DNA of 64,000 bases from CAVOKN01 sp963696505 (GTDB lineage: Bacteria > Pseudomonadota > Gammaproteobacteria > Burkholderiales > Rhodocyclaceae). The first letter of the stretch is position 1, and every line of letters starts with the position of its first letter. The notes beneath the pieces were generated by a model. It was not told the DNA's origin and did no database searches. It saw only the letters and a program-made list of their open reading frames with translations. Of this stretch, positions 1-8,519 are shown piece after piece. The translations under genes and the position numbers were made by a program. The stretch lies in contig CAVOKN010000030.1 in the NCBI GenBank assembly GCA_963696505.1, positions 62,001 through 126,000 of the forward strand, written 5' to 3'.

Positions 1-1
1 G

Positions 2-571
2 CAGCCCACCGGAACGTACGGCATCGCCGCACTGCTGGCCCAGACACCTGGCGTCGATCTGGCGAGCGCCTACGGCGAGCTGCAAGCGAACGTGGTGGCG
101 CTGGAGATCACGCGAACATTCTGGGAGAAGGCGACGATCCTGCACGCGGAGCACCACCGGCCGCTGGACCTGCCGATCCGTGACCGCTTCGCGCGCCACT
201 ACGCAGACTTCGAGGCGCTGTGGCGCCACCCGAGCCGCGCCGAAGCGCTGGCCCGGCTCGATCTGCTCGAAGACGTGGTGCGCCACAAAAGCCGCTTCTT
301 CTCGTCAGGCTGGACCCATTTCGAGACCGCCAGGGCGGGGACGTTCAGGCTCGTTCCGCCGCCGGCGCGCCGTGCTGCATTGGCGAGGGACTATGCGACG
401 ATGGCACCGATGTTCATCGGTGTGCCGATCGAATTCGATGTCATGTTGCAGCGCCTTCAGACTGCGGAGCAGCAGCTCAACGATGGGAGCCTGCTTCATC
501 CCAAGGGATCCTCACACAGTGGGGGTATGACTGGGGGTAGCCTCCAAACACTCCTGAATAAAACACAATAA
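2..571 (+). CDS. Nucleotidyltransferase AbiEii/AbiGii-family toxin, C-terminal part (5' end outside window)
   Basis: The frame is open from the window edge, so the start codon lies upstream. The visible 189 residues contain the motif RTFWEKATILHAEHHRP, the hallmark of the AbiEii family (MNT-fold nucleotidyltransferase toxins of type IV toxin-antitoxin / abortive-infection systems), here at about residues 35-51 of the visible part. In known systems the toxin transfers nucleotides to tRNA acceptor ends and its antitoxin AbiEi is encoded just upstream; that position is outside the window. The C-terminus ends in a Gly/Ser-rich tail with no recognised motif. The gene stops 21 bp before exonuclease III, and the short gap is AT-rich. 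Family assignment is firm; activity cannot be judged without the N-terminal catalytic motif. Confidence 0.78.
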   Translation, partial: QPTGTYGIAALLAQTPGVDLASAYGELQANVVALEITRTFWEKATILHAEHHRPLDLPIRDRFARHYADFEALWRHPSRAEALARLDLLEDVVRHKSRFFSSGWTHFETARAGTFRLVPPPARRAALARDYATMAPMFIGVPIEFDVMLQRLQTAEQQLNDGSLLHPKGSSHSGGMTGGSLQTLLNKTQ

Positions 572-592
572 AATCAACGGTCAATAGCTACA

Positions 593-1361
593 ATGAAACT
601 CGCCACCTGGAACGTCAACTCCCTCAAGGTCAGGCTGCCTCAGGTTCTCGACTGGCTGGCGGTACAGCAGCCCGACGTGCTGTGCCTTCAGGAGACCAAG
701 CTGGAAGACAAGGCCTTCCCGAACGAAGCGATCGAACAGGCTGGCTACCGCAGCCTGTTCTGCGGCCAGAAGACCTACAACGGCGTGGCGCTGCTCAGCC
801 GCGAACCCGCCGAGTTCGACGGCTTCGGCGATCCCCGGCTTCGACGACGAACAGAAGCGCCTCCTCGCCGCCGATGTCGCCGGCATGCGGGTGGTGTGCG
901 CCTACTTTCCCAACGGCCAGTCGCTCGAATCGGACAAGTACGGCTACAAGCTGCGCTGGATCGAGGCGCTGACCGCCTGGCTGGGCGCGGAGCTGGCGGC
1001 GCAACCGAAGCTCGCGCTGCTCGGCGATTTCAACATCGCGCCGGAGGACCGGGACGTGCACGACCCGAAAGCCTGGGAAGGACAGGTGCTGTGCTCGGCA
1101 CCGGAGCGGGATGCCTTCCGCGGGCTCGTCGGGCTGGGCCTCAGTGACAGCTTCCGCCGCTTCGAGCAGCCGGATAAGTCCTTCACCTGGTGGGACTACC
1201 GCATGCTCGGCTTCCGGCGCAATGCCGGCCTGCGCATCGATCACATCCTGCTCTCGGCGCCGCTGGCCGAGCACTGCACCGGCTGCCGCATCGACCGCGA
1301 ACCGCGCAAGCTGGAGAGGCCCTCCGACCACGCCCCAGTCATCTGCGAGGTGGGGGCATGA
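593..1361 (+). CDS. xthA: Exodeoxyribonuclease III, reading frame broken by a +1 insertion near 830
   Basis: AP endonuclease / 3'-5' exonuclease of base-excision repair. The N-terminal piece starts MKLATWNVNSLKVRLPQVLDW and carries the LCLQETKLED metal-binding motif. After GFG at about 829 the match continues one base later in another frame as IPGFDDEQKRLLAADVAG, then LLGDFNIAPEDRD, LRIDHILLS and the terminal SDHAPV motif. All catalytic motifs of the family are present once the two frames are joined, and the total length is 256 codons plus one base. A single extra base (around the g at 830) therefore explains the break. It could be a sequencing error or a real, recent lesion. The stop codon overlaps the first ATG of the 113-bp repeat array as ATGA. 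Confidence 0.88.
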
Positions 1362-1809
1362 GCCACCCGGCGAGGGGCCCCGCGTCAGCGGGGATCGACG
1401 GCAAGGCGAGTGCCCCCAGCCGCCGACCCGCCAGGCGCTGGAATACCCACGGCATCCCGGAGGCGGCGGCATGAGCCACCCGGCGAGGGGCCCCGCGTCA
1501 GCGGGGATCGACGGCAAGGCGAGTGGCCCCGGCCGCCGACCCGCCAGGCGCTGGAATACCCACGGCATCCCGGAGGCGGCGGCATGAGCCACCCGGCGAG
1601 GGGCCCCGCGTCAGCGGGGATCGACGGCAAGGCGAGTGCCCCCGGCCGCCGACCTGCCGGGCGCTCGAATACCCGCGGCATCCCGGAGGCGGCGGCATGA
1701 GCCACCCGGCGAGGGGCCCCGCGTCAGCGGGGATCGACGGCAAGGCGAGTGGCCCCGGCCGCCGACCCGCCAGGCGCTCGATTACCTTCCGCATCACTGA
1801 GGCGGCCCC
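1358..1809 (+). repeat. Four perfect-register 113-bp tandem repeats, each a 38-codon mini-ORF linked by ATGA overlaps
   Basis: Units begin at 1358, 1471, 1584 and 1697 and differ by only a few bases, mostly in the last unit. Each starts ATGAGCCACCCGGCGAGGGG and contains the hairpin CCCCGC-GTCA-GCGGGG. Each reads as an open frame of 38 codons beginning MSHPARGPASAGIDGK, and its TGA stop overlaps the next start (ATGA). The first ATG overlaps the xthA stop; the last mini-ORF stop overlaps the GTG start of the Crp/Fnr gene (GTGA at 1810-1813). A fifth, 110-bp copy lies between prfA and prmC at 34066-34175. No recognised protein family. The array could be a non-coding dispersed repeat constrained by translational coupling, or encode small Arg-rich peptides. 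Confidence 0.93.
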
Positions 1810-2478
1810 GTGAGCGCCACGAGCCCGATCGGCGAACTGCTGGCGCACTACCCGGCGCTGGCCGGTTTGCCGGAAGACGTCCGGGCGAAGCTGGCGGATG
1901 CCGTGCAGACACTGCGAATTCCGGCAGGCACCCGGGTATTCGACGAGCGCGACGCCTGCCAGGGTTTCCCCTTCGTTATCGAGGGCAGCATCCGGGTGCT
2001 GAAAACCGCGCCCAACGGCCGCGAGCTGCCGCTGTACCGCGTTGCACCGGGAGAGACCTGCATCATCAGTTCGAGCTGCCTGCTGGGGCAAAGCGACTAC
2101 AATGCTCGCGGCATTGCCGAGGAGGAGACCGAGCTGGTGCTGCTGCCCAAGCCGATGTTCGACGCCCTGATGGCCCACGCGCCCTTCCGCGGCTTCGTGT
2201 TCGAGCTGTTCTCGGAGCGCATCGCCGAGCTGATGCAACTGGTGGAGGAAGTGGCCTTCCGCAAGCTGGACCAGCGCCTCGCCGCGCTGCTGCTGGGCAA
2301 GGGCCGCGTGGTGCGCGCCACTCACCAGCAGTTGGCGGACGAACTGGGCAGCGTGCGCGAGATCGTCAGCCGCCTGCTCAAGAGCCTGGCGGAGCAAGGC
2401 CTGGTGAGCCTGGGCCGGGAACAGATCGAGATCCTCGATGCCGCCGGCCTGCGCCGGCTGGCGAGCGAAGCGCGCTGA
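1810..2478 (+). CDS. Crp/Fnr-family transcriptional regulator
   Basis: 222 residues. An N-terminal cyclic-nucleotide-binding-like beta-roll (about 20-140) is followed by a dimerisation helix and a winged helix-turn-helix (about 160-210) with the typical recognition segment ATHQQLADELGSVREIVSRLL. The Cys pattern of oxygen-sensing Fnr (N-terminal Cys cluster) is absent; three Cys are scattered at about 52, 86 and 92. The GTG start is chosen because it overlaps the stop of the fourth repeat mini-ORF and follows the tandem array in exact 113-bp register. Immediately downstream is a DUF2892 gene preceded by a 16-bp palindrome that is a good candidate operator for this regulator. The effector is unknown; the DUF2892 linkage is common for this type of regulator. 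Confidence 0.88.
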   Translation: MSATSPIGELLAHYPALAGLPEDVRAKLADAVQTLRIPAGTRVFDERDACQGFPFVIEGSIRVLKTAPNGRELPLYRVAPGETCIISSSCLLGQSDYNARGIAEEETELVLLPKPMFDALMAHAPFRGFVFELFSERIAELMQLVEEVAFRKLDQRLAALLLGKGRVVRATHQQLADELGSVREIVSRLLKSLAEQGLVSLGREQIEILDAAGLRRLASEAR

Positions 2479-2483
2479 GGCTG

Positions 2484-2528
2484 TGTAACCTTGGTTACAG
2501 ACCGTCGCCGGCGGCAGGCTGGTCTAAT
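2484..2528 (+). promoter_or_regulatory. Putative Crp/Fnr-type operator and promoter for the DUF2892 gene
   Basis: TGTAACC-TT-GGTTACA (2484-2499) is a perfect 7-bp inverted repeat of Crp/Fnr operator type. A -10-like TCTAAT lies at 2523-2528, which would place the operator centre roughly 40-44 bp upstream of the transcription start, the position used by class II Crp/Fnr activators. No good -35 hexamer is present, consistent with activator dependence. That the adjacent regulator binds here is inference. Confidence 0.6.
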
Positions 2529-2568
2529 CCGTCCCACGCTGTTCAACCCTATCGACGGAGACTCAATC

Positions 2569-2763
2569 ATGAAAACCAATGTTGGCGGTATCGATCGCAT
2601 CCTGCGTGTTCTGGCCGGCCTCGCCCTGATCGCCTGGGCGGCTGTGCTGGGCGGCCCGGCGTGGGCCTGGATTGGCGTGGTGCCCCTGGCCACCGGCCTG
2701 ATCGGCTTCTGCCCGGTCTACCCGATCCTCAAGCTCAGCACCGCCAAGAAGGAAGCGGTCTAA
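2569..2763 (+). CDS. DUF2892 (YgaP-type) small membrane protein
   Basis: 64 residues starting MKTNVGGIDRILRVLAGL, with two hydrophobic segments (about 11-30 and 33-52) and the GxCPxYPIL motif that is typical of the inner-membrane DUF2892 family. The ATG at 2569 follows a GGAG ribosome-binding site at about 2557. The family is often found fused or adjacent to rhodanese domains and under Crp/Fnr- or ArsR-type regulators; its biochemical role is unknown. Its stop overlaps the rsmA stop tail-to-tail by 2 bases or more. Expression is probably controlled by the palindrome at 2484-2499. Confidence 0.85.
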   Translation: MKTNVGGIDRILRVLAGLALIAWAAVLGGPAWAWIGVVPLATGLIGFCPVYPILKLSTAKKEAV

Positions 2764-3548
2764 GCGCCCTGCCGCAGGCCGGCGGCGGCGCACGCGTTGG
2801 CGATGCGCACGTAGTCGGCCACGTCGAGCTCCTCGCCGCGCCTCGTGGGTTGCACCCCGAGCGCGGCGAGTTCGTTTGCGGCGAGGAATTCCGCCAGCGT
2901 GTTGCGCAGCATCTTGCGGCGCTGGCCGAAGGCTGCCGCGACGATGCGAGCGAACAGCGCCGCGTCCCGCGCGCCGAGTTGCCCGGGTGGCCGCGGCGCG
3001 AGGCGCACCACCGCCGACACCACCTGCGGCGCGGGTCGGAAAGCGCCCGGCGGCACGTCGAAGCACTTTTCCACCTCGAAGCGATACTGCAGCATCACCG
3101 ACAGCCGGCCGTAGTCGGGCGTGCCCGCACGGGCGACCATGCGGCTCACCACTTCCTTCTGCAGCATCACCGTGATGTCGCGTATCCGTTCTGCGTAGGT
3201 GGCGAAATGGAACAGCAGCGGCGAGGAGATGTTGTAGGGCAGGTTGCCGACCACCCGCAGATCCGCTCCCAGCGCACCGAGGTCGAACTCCAGCGCATCG
3301 GCTGCATGCACGCTCACCTTGTCCGGCGGCAACTCGGCGGCCAGGTGCGCGACCAGGTCGCGATCCAGTTCGACGACATGCAGGTGGCGCAGCCGGGCGG
3401 CGAGGGGGAAAGTCAGAGCCCCGAGACCGGGTCCGATCTCGACCACGTTGTCGTCCGCCGCGAGCCCGAGGGAATCGACGATGCGCGCTATGTAATGGGC
3501 ATCGACCAGGAAGTTCTGGCCGAAGCGCTTGCGCGGGACGTGCCTCAC
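2760..3548 (-). CDS. rsmA: 16S rRNA (adenine1518-N6/adenine1519-N6)-dimethyltransferase
   Basis: 262 residues (KsgA/RsmA). Dimethylates two adjacent adenosines in the helix-45 loop of 16S rRNA during late 30S assembly, using SAM. Visible motifs: RKRFGQNFLVD at the N-terminus, the SAM-binding VEIGPGLGALT, and catalytic NLPYNISSPLL. The GTG start at 3548 overlaps the pdxA stop (GTGA) and gives the usual N-terminus; there is an open frame upstream, but it is a shadow of pdxA. It is the last gene of lptD-surA-pdxA-rsmA, a conserved proteobacterial order. Confidence 0.96.
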   Translation of the reverse strand: MRHVPRKRFGQNFLVDAHYIARIVDSLGLAADDNVVEIGPGLGALTFPLAARLRHLHVVELDRDLVAHLAAELPPDKVSVHAADALEFDLGALGADLRVVGNLPYNISSPLLFHFATYAERIRDITVMLQKEVVSRMVARAGTPDYGRLSVMLQYRFEVEKCFDVPPGAFRPAPQVVSAVVRLAPRPPGQLGARDAALFARIVAAAFGQRRKMLRNTLAEFLAANELAALGVQPTRRGEELDVADYVRIANACAAAGLRQGA

Positions 3549-4564
3549 GCCGGGACGCGTTTTGCGGCGTTGGCCGCCAGGCTCAGCGCGAGCTCGGTCG
3601 CGGCGTAGAGGCTGCCCGGATCGGCCTTGCCGGTGCCGGCGAGATCCAGGGCCGTGCCGTGGTCCACCGAGGTGCGGACGATGGGCAGCCCCAGGGTGAC
3701 ATTGACGCCGCCGCCGAAGCTCGCGTACTTGAGCGTCGCCAGCCCCTGATCGTGGTACATGGCGAGCACCGCGTCGCCCTGGGCCAGAACGCGGGGCGTG
3801 AACAGCGTGTCGGCGGGCAGCGGGCCGAGGAGCTGCATGCCCTCGCCGCGCAAGCGATCGAGCAGAGGGGCGATCACCTCGATCTCCTCGCGGCCCATGT
3901 GGCCGCCCTCGCCGGCATGGGGATTGAGCCCGGCCACCAGGACTCGCGGCGATGCGATGCCGAAGCGCTGGCGCAAGTCGGTGTCCAGAATGCGCAGCGT
4001 GCGCTCGAGACTGACTTCCGTGATCGCCGCCGCAACGTCCTTGAGCGCCAGATGGGTGGTGGCCAAAGCCACCCGCAGGCCGCCGCCCACCAGCATCATC
4101 ACCACGCGGTCGGTCGCGGTCTTCTCCGCCAGATACTCGGTGTGGCCGCTGAAGGCGATGCCGGCGTCGTTGATGACCGCCTTGTGCACCGGCGCCGTGA
4201 CCAGCGCGGCGAACTCGCCCGCCAGGCATCCGGCCACCGCCCGGTCTAGCAGGCCCAGAACGTAGCGCGCATTCGATGCATCGAGCATCCCCGCCCGGCT
4301 CGCCGCGTTCAAGGGGCAGTGAAGCACTTCCAGGACGCCCGACTGCGCCGGCCGGGCGCGATGGTATTCGGCGAATCGCGCGGCGACGCCGGCTTGACGC
4401 GCGCGATCCTCGATCAGCCCGCGGTCGCCAATCACGACCATCCGTGCCGGCCACTGCCGGGCGGCAAGCATGGCGCACAGTTCCGGGCCGACCCCTGCCG
4501 GCTCGCCGCTGCTGACTGCAAGGACGGGGACGCCGCCCGGTCCGCTACCTTCGGTGGCGGCCAT
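3545..4564 (-). CDS. pdxA: 4-hydroxythreonine-4-phosphate dehydrogenase
   Basis: 339 residues, full length. NAD-dependent enzyme of the DXP-dependent pyridoxal 5'-phosphate pathway that oxidises 4-phosphohydroxy-L-threonine. Family motifs are SSGEPAGVGPEL near the N-terminus, the metal-ligand region SGHTEYLAE, NPHAGEGGHMGREE, and AMYHDQGLATLK followed by RTSVDHGTALDLAGTG near the C-terminus. It lies 4 bp downstream of surA and overlaps rsmA by 4 nt, so it is very probably cotranscribed and translationally coupled. Confidence 0.96.
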   Translation of the reverse strand: MAATEGSGPGGVPVLAVSSGEPAGVGPELCAMLAARQWPARMVVIGDRGLIEDRARQAGVAARFAEYHRARPAQSGVLEVLHCPLNAASRAGMLDASNARYVLGLLDRAVAGCLAGEFAALVTAPVHKAVINDAGIAFSGHTEYLAEKTATDRVVMMLVGGGLRVALATTHLALKDVAAAITEVSLERTLRILDTDLRQRFGIASPRVLVAGLNPHAGEGGHMGREEIEVIAPLLDRLRGEGMQLLGPLPADTLFTPRVLAQGDAVLAMYHDQGLATLKYASFGGGVNVTLGLPIVRTSVDHGTALDLAGTGKADPGSLYAATELALSLAANAAKRVPA

Positions 4565-4568
4565 GCTC

Positions 4569-5864
4569 CTACCTTTGTTCCACCCGGTATTCGACGTAGG
4601 CGCGGTCGCGCAACTGCCGCAGCCAGTCCTGGTAGGCCTCCTCGGCCTTGCGCTCCTTGATCGCCTGGCGCGCCACCAGCCGCTGGCGCTCCGACGAGAC
4701 TTCCTCGATCCGGCGGTCCTTCACCTGGATCAGGTGCCAGCCGAAGGGCGACTGCACCGGGGCGCTCACCTCTCCCGGCTTGAGGGCGTCCATGGCGCGC
4801 TCGAACTCGGGCACCGTGTCTCCGGGATAGACCCATCCCAGTTCCCCGCCCTTGGACGCCGAGCCGTCGTTCGAATGCAGCCGCGCCAGTTCGGCGAAAT
4901 CGGCGCCGTTGTCCAGCCGTTCCTTGAGGATGAGCAGCTTGCGCCGCGCCTCGTCGTCGGAGACGATCTCGCCGGTCTTGATCAGGATGTGGCGCGCCTG
5001 CGTCTGCTGCAGCCGCTTGCCGGTGTCCGAGCCGCCGCGCCGCTGCATCAGCTTGATCAGATGGAATCCCGCCGGACTGCGCAGGATGGGGCCGACTTCG
5101 CCCGGCTTCATGCCCGCCACCGCGTCGGCGAACAGGCTCGGCAGCCGGTCGGCACTGCGCCACCCCAGCGAGCCGCCGAGCAGGCCGTCGGGCGCATCGG
5201 AGTAGCTCGCCGCCACCTGGCCGAAGTCCGTACCGCGCCTGAGCTGGGCCAGTGCCTCCTCGGCCCGTTCCCGCAGGCGGGCCAGGCTCTCCGGGCTGGC
5301 CTGCTCTGGCGCACGCAGCAGGATGTGGCTGAGGAGGAATTCCTCGGCAACGGCAGATCGTTCGGGGCTGGCGAGGTAGTTGTCGATCTCCGCTTCCGAT
5401 ACGACGACTCGGTTGTCGACCTCGCGCTCGCGGATCCTGACGATCAGGATCTCGTTGCGAATCTCCTCGCGGAAGCGATCCCAGGAAACGCCGTCCTGCT
5501 CCAGCGCGGCCCGGAACTGGGACATGCTCAGGCGATTGCCGTCGGCAATGCGCCCCAGGGCGCGATCGACGGTAGTGTCATCGACGCGGGTGCCCGTCTC
5601 GCGGGCAAGCTGAAGCTGCAGGCGCTCGACAATCATGCGTTCGAGGACCTGCTTTGCCAGCGCCTCGCGATTCGGCAGCGGCGTCTTCTGCTGGGCGAGC
5701 TGACGCTCCACCTGCGCCAGCCGGACGCGCAGTTCCACCAGGGTAATCACCTCTTCATTGACCACGGCAACGATGCGATCGGCCTCGGCGATCGCCGGCG
5801 CCTGGCCGAAAGCCAGGCTGCTCAACAGGGTGCTCAGGATCAGAAACCAGCGCAGATGCTTCAT
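4569..5864 (-). CDS. surA: Periplasmic chaperone / peptidyl-prolyl isomerase SurA
   Basis: 431 residues. A signal peptide (MKHLRWFLILSTLLSSLAFG) is followed by the SurA N-terminal chaperone domain (about 25-170) and two parvulin-type PPIase domains (about 175-270 and 285-385), the second containing DDEARRKL, DFAELARLHSNDGSASKGG and PFGWHLIQV. SurA escorts unfolded outer-membrane proteins, including LptD, through the periplasm. The ATG overlaps the lptD stop by 4 nt (ATGA), which fits chaperone and client being made together. Confidence 0.96.
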   Translation of the reverse strand: MKHLRWFLILSTLLSSLAFGQAPAIAEADRIVAVVNEEVITLVELRVRLAQVERQLAQQKTPLPNREALAKQVLERMIVERLQLQLARETGTRVDDTTVDRALGRIADGNRLSMSQFRAALEQDGVSWDRFREEIRNEILIVRIREREVDNRVVVSEAEIDNYLASPERSAVAEEFLLSHILLRAPEQASPESLARLRERAEEALAQLRRGTDFGQVAASYSDAPDGLLGGSLGWRSADRLPSLFADAVAGMKPGEVGPILRSPAGFHLIKLMQRRGGSDTGKRLQQTQARHILIKTGEIVSDDEARRKLLILKERLDNGADFAELARLHSNDGSASKGGELGWVYPGDTVPEFERAMDALKPGEVSAPVQSPFGWHLIQVKDRRIEEVSSERQRLVARQAIKERKAEEAYQDWLRQLRDRAYVEYRVEQR

Positions 5865-8396
5865 GGAGCCCTCGGGGTGGTGTATCCGTCGCCGCCGAAA
5901 ACCGGGTCGGCGGTAGGCTGCTCGATGCGGCCGTAGCCGGGAATGGCGCGCGAGAGCAGGTCCACGGGATTCGAGCCGATGCGCGAGAAGCCGTTCAGCT
6001 CGAGTTGCAGGAAGAACGCGTTATTGACTTCGTTGACCGTGGTGGCAAACCGCTGCACGACGAAGCGCGCCGCCCAGCAGCCGGCGTTGTATTCGACACC
6101 GCCTATGGCCTCGATCAGCCGGCGGTCCTGCAGCGAGTAGTTGTAGCGGCCGACCCCGTGCCAGCGGCCGTAGAGCGGCCACTGACCCGAGATGTCGATC
6201 TCTTCCAGCACGTCGCGCTGCATGCGGTAACCGGCGCTCAGCACGCGGCCGATGCCGGGCTGATAGCGCCCTCCGACGACGAAGCGCTGGGTGTCCTGGG
6301 TGTTGGGGTTGAACTCCCAGGCCGTGTCGAAGAACACCTGGCCGCCGAGGCGTCCCGACAGCGCCGCCAGCAGGTCGGCGGTACGGTCGATGCGGGGCGG
6401 CACGCCCGGCAGGGTCACCCGCTGGTCCTCGAAGTAGAAGCGCTGGCCCAGCGCTCCCCTGACCACTTCCGCCCCGTTGGCGTCCAGCAGGCGCGATACC
6501 ACCGCGGCGGTGATCTGGTTCGCATCGGCGATGCGGTCCGATCCGGAGAAGATGTTGTCGGAGAAGATCTGGGCGAAGTTGTAGTCCGCGCTCGCCGTGT
6601 CGAACAGGGGAATCTGGCTCTGGTCCTCGTAGGGCACGTATAGATAGTACAGGCGCGGCTCGAGGGTCTGGGTCAGGGCGCGGCCGAACCAGTCGCTATC
6701 CCGCTCGAACACCACGCCGGCATCGACGCTGGCGATCGGCAGGCTGCGGCTGATGCTGTCCGGCCCGGTGCTCAGGCGGCGATCCAGGTCGTAGCGCGTG
6801 AAATGCGCGCCGACCCGCGGCGTGACGAAGAAAGCCTGGGTCTGGAGGGGAAACGAGGCCTGGGGATAGAGCACGAGCCGCCGGCCCTCGTCCAGCGTCG
6901 GATGACTGAAATCGGTGTAGTCGCCCACCAGCCCCATGTCGAAGCCCAAGACGTCCGGCCGCCGGGCGCTCAGCAGCAACTGGGGCAGCTTCTCGTAAGG
7001 CTTGACCACCGGCGGCAGGCCGGGATCCTGCAGGGTCTGGTAGCGCTGGGCGATGGCCTGCGCCTGCCACCAGCCGCCGCTGTAGCTCAGCGTCCCCTGG
7101 CGCAGCAGGTTGGTCTGGGAAGTGATGGTCGAACGCGTAGACAGGTCGGTGAAATAGGTGTCGTCCGAAACGCCGTTCAGATCGAGGCTGGCGGCGACGC
7201 CGAAGGGCAGCCTGTGGGTGTGCTGCACCGAGTAGGCGTGGCGCTGCTCGTTCAGGACCTGGTCGTTGGGCAGGTACTCGCCGCGCAACGTACCGTTGAA
7301 ATCGGGTTCGAGGTAGCGGAACTCGCCGCCCAGTTGCAAGCCGCGCTTGCTCATGTAGCGCGGCGCCAGGGTCGCGTCCATGTCCGGTGCGATGTTCCAG
7401 TAATAGGGCACCATCAGGCTGACGCCGGTCAGGCTGGTGCTGCCGAAGGTCGGCGCCAGCAAACCGGACTTGCGCCGATTGTTGAGCGGAAACTCCAGCC
7501 AGGGCGAATACATGATGGGAACGCCCTTGAACACCACCCGGCCATGCCGCGCCTCGCCCATCTCGTCGGTGTAGTCGAGCTCCACCTCCGAGCCCTGGGC
7601 GTACCAGTCGGGATCGTCGGGACCGCAGGTGCTGTAGGTGGCGTCCTTGAGCCGGTAGTGGTTCTCCCCCTCGAAGTCGATGCGCTCGGCGCGGCCGTGC
7701 CCGGTCAACGGCGCGCTGCCCGCCGCGGAGCGGGTGATCGAGTAGGCCGGCGCATCGAAGTAGCCGACATTGGTTTCCAGGTTGAGCCGCATCTTCGGGC
7801 CGGCGATCCGGTCGAGGTCCTGGATCAGCACCACGTTGCCCTCCGCCTCGACCTCGTCCTCGACCTGCCAGTAGGTGAGTCGATCGGCGGTGACGGTGTT
7901 GTCCATCCGGCGCAGGTCGACGCTGCCCTCCGCCACGGTGACGTTGGGCCCTTCGGTGCGGATGTGTTCGGCAGCAAGGAAGACGCTGCCTTCGGCCGGC
8001 GTCGGGGAGGCCGCTTCCGTTGGGGCGGCATCGGCCTGAACAGGCGCGGTGCCGGGCGCGACCGCCGGCGCTTGCGGCGCCTGCCGGCACCGAGGGCACC
8101 GGCGGCGCGGGCAGCACTTGCGGTACCGCTGACGGCGCCGGTGAAGGCGCGGCGGCAGGCACAGCGGGAACCGTGGGCACAGCGGGAACCACCGGTTCAG
8201 CGGGTGTCCCCGGCACCGGGGCAGGCGGCGCCACGACCTCCTGCGGCGGCGGGCGCCGCGGCGGTGGCGCGCCGAGCAGGGCCGGATCGATGCGCAGCGG
8301 TGGCAGGTTCTGCTGCGCGGCAACCGGCACCGCCGAGCCGGCCAACAGGCCACCCGAGACACAGCACACTACAAGGGAAACGACACGTCCATCCAT
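5861..8396 (-). CDS. lptD: LPS-assembly protein LptD, with a +1 frameshift near 8080-8095
   Basis: Outer-membrane beta-barrel that inserts lipopolysaccharide into the outer leaflet together with LptE. The N-terminus MDGRVVSLVVCCVSGGLLAG is a signal peptide, followed by a long Pro/Ala-rich linker of about 80 residues. Near 8085 the frame must move by one base to continue into the OstA/LptA-like domain (VFLAAEHIRTEGPNVTVAEG) and the barrel domain (about residues 310-800, including DWYAQGSEVELDYTDEMGEA). Total length is 845 codons plus one base. LptD is essential in LPS-making bacteria, so the break is probably a sequence error inside a GC-rich repetitive linker. It is the first gene of the lptD-surA-pdxA-rsmA operon. 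Confidence 0.92.
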
Positions 8397-8519
8397 CGGG
8401 CGGCACAGGCTGCGTATTGTTTTTCGGCGGTTCCCGCACTGAGAGGGGCGGCGGGACGGCCCAGGAACCATCTGGGCTAGAATGCGCGAGTTTAACATCT
8501 TGCCCTCTCCCTTCCCGGC

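Noticed and set aside
593..1361. Programmed +1 frameshifting in xthA
   Set aside because: No slippery heptamer or conserved signal is seen, and four other genes show the same lesion type, so a common technical cause is more likely.
1358..1809. CRISPR array
   Set aside because: The units abut with no variable spacers, and the repeat is 113 bp and open as a reading frame.
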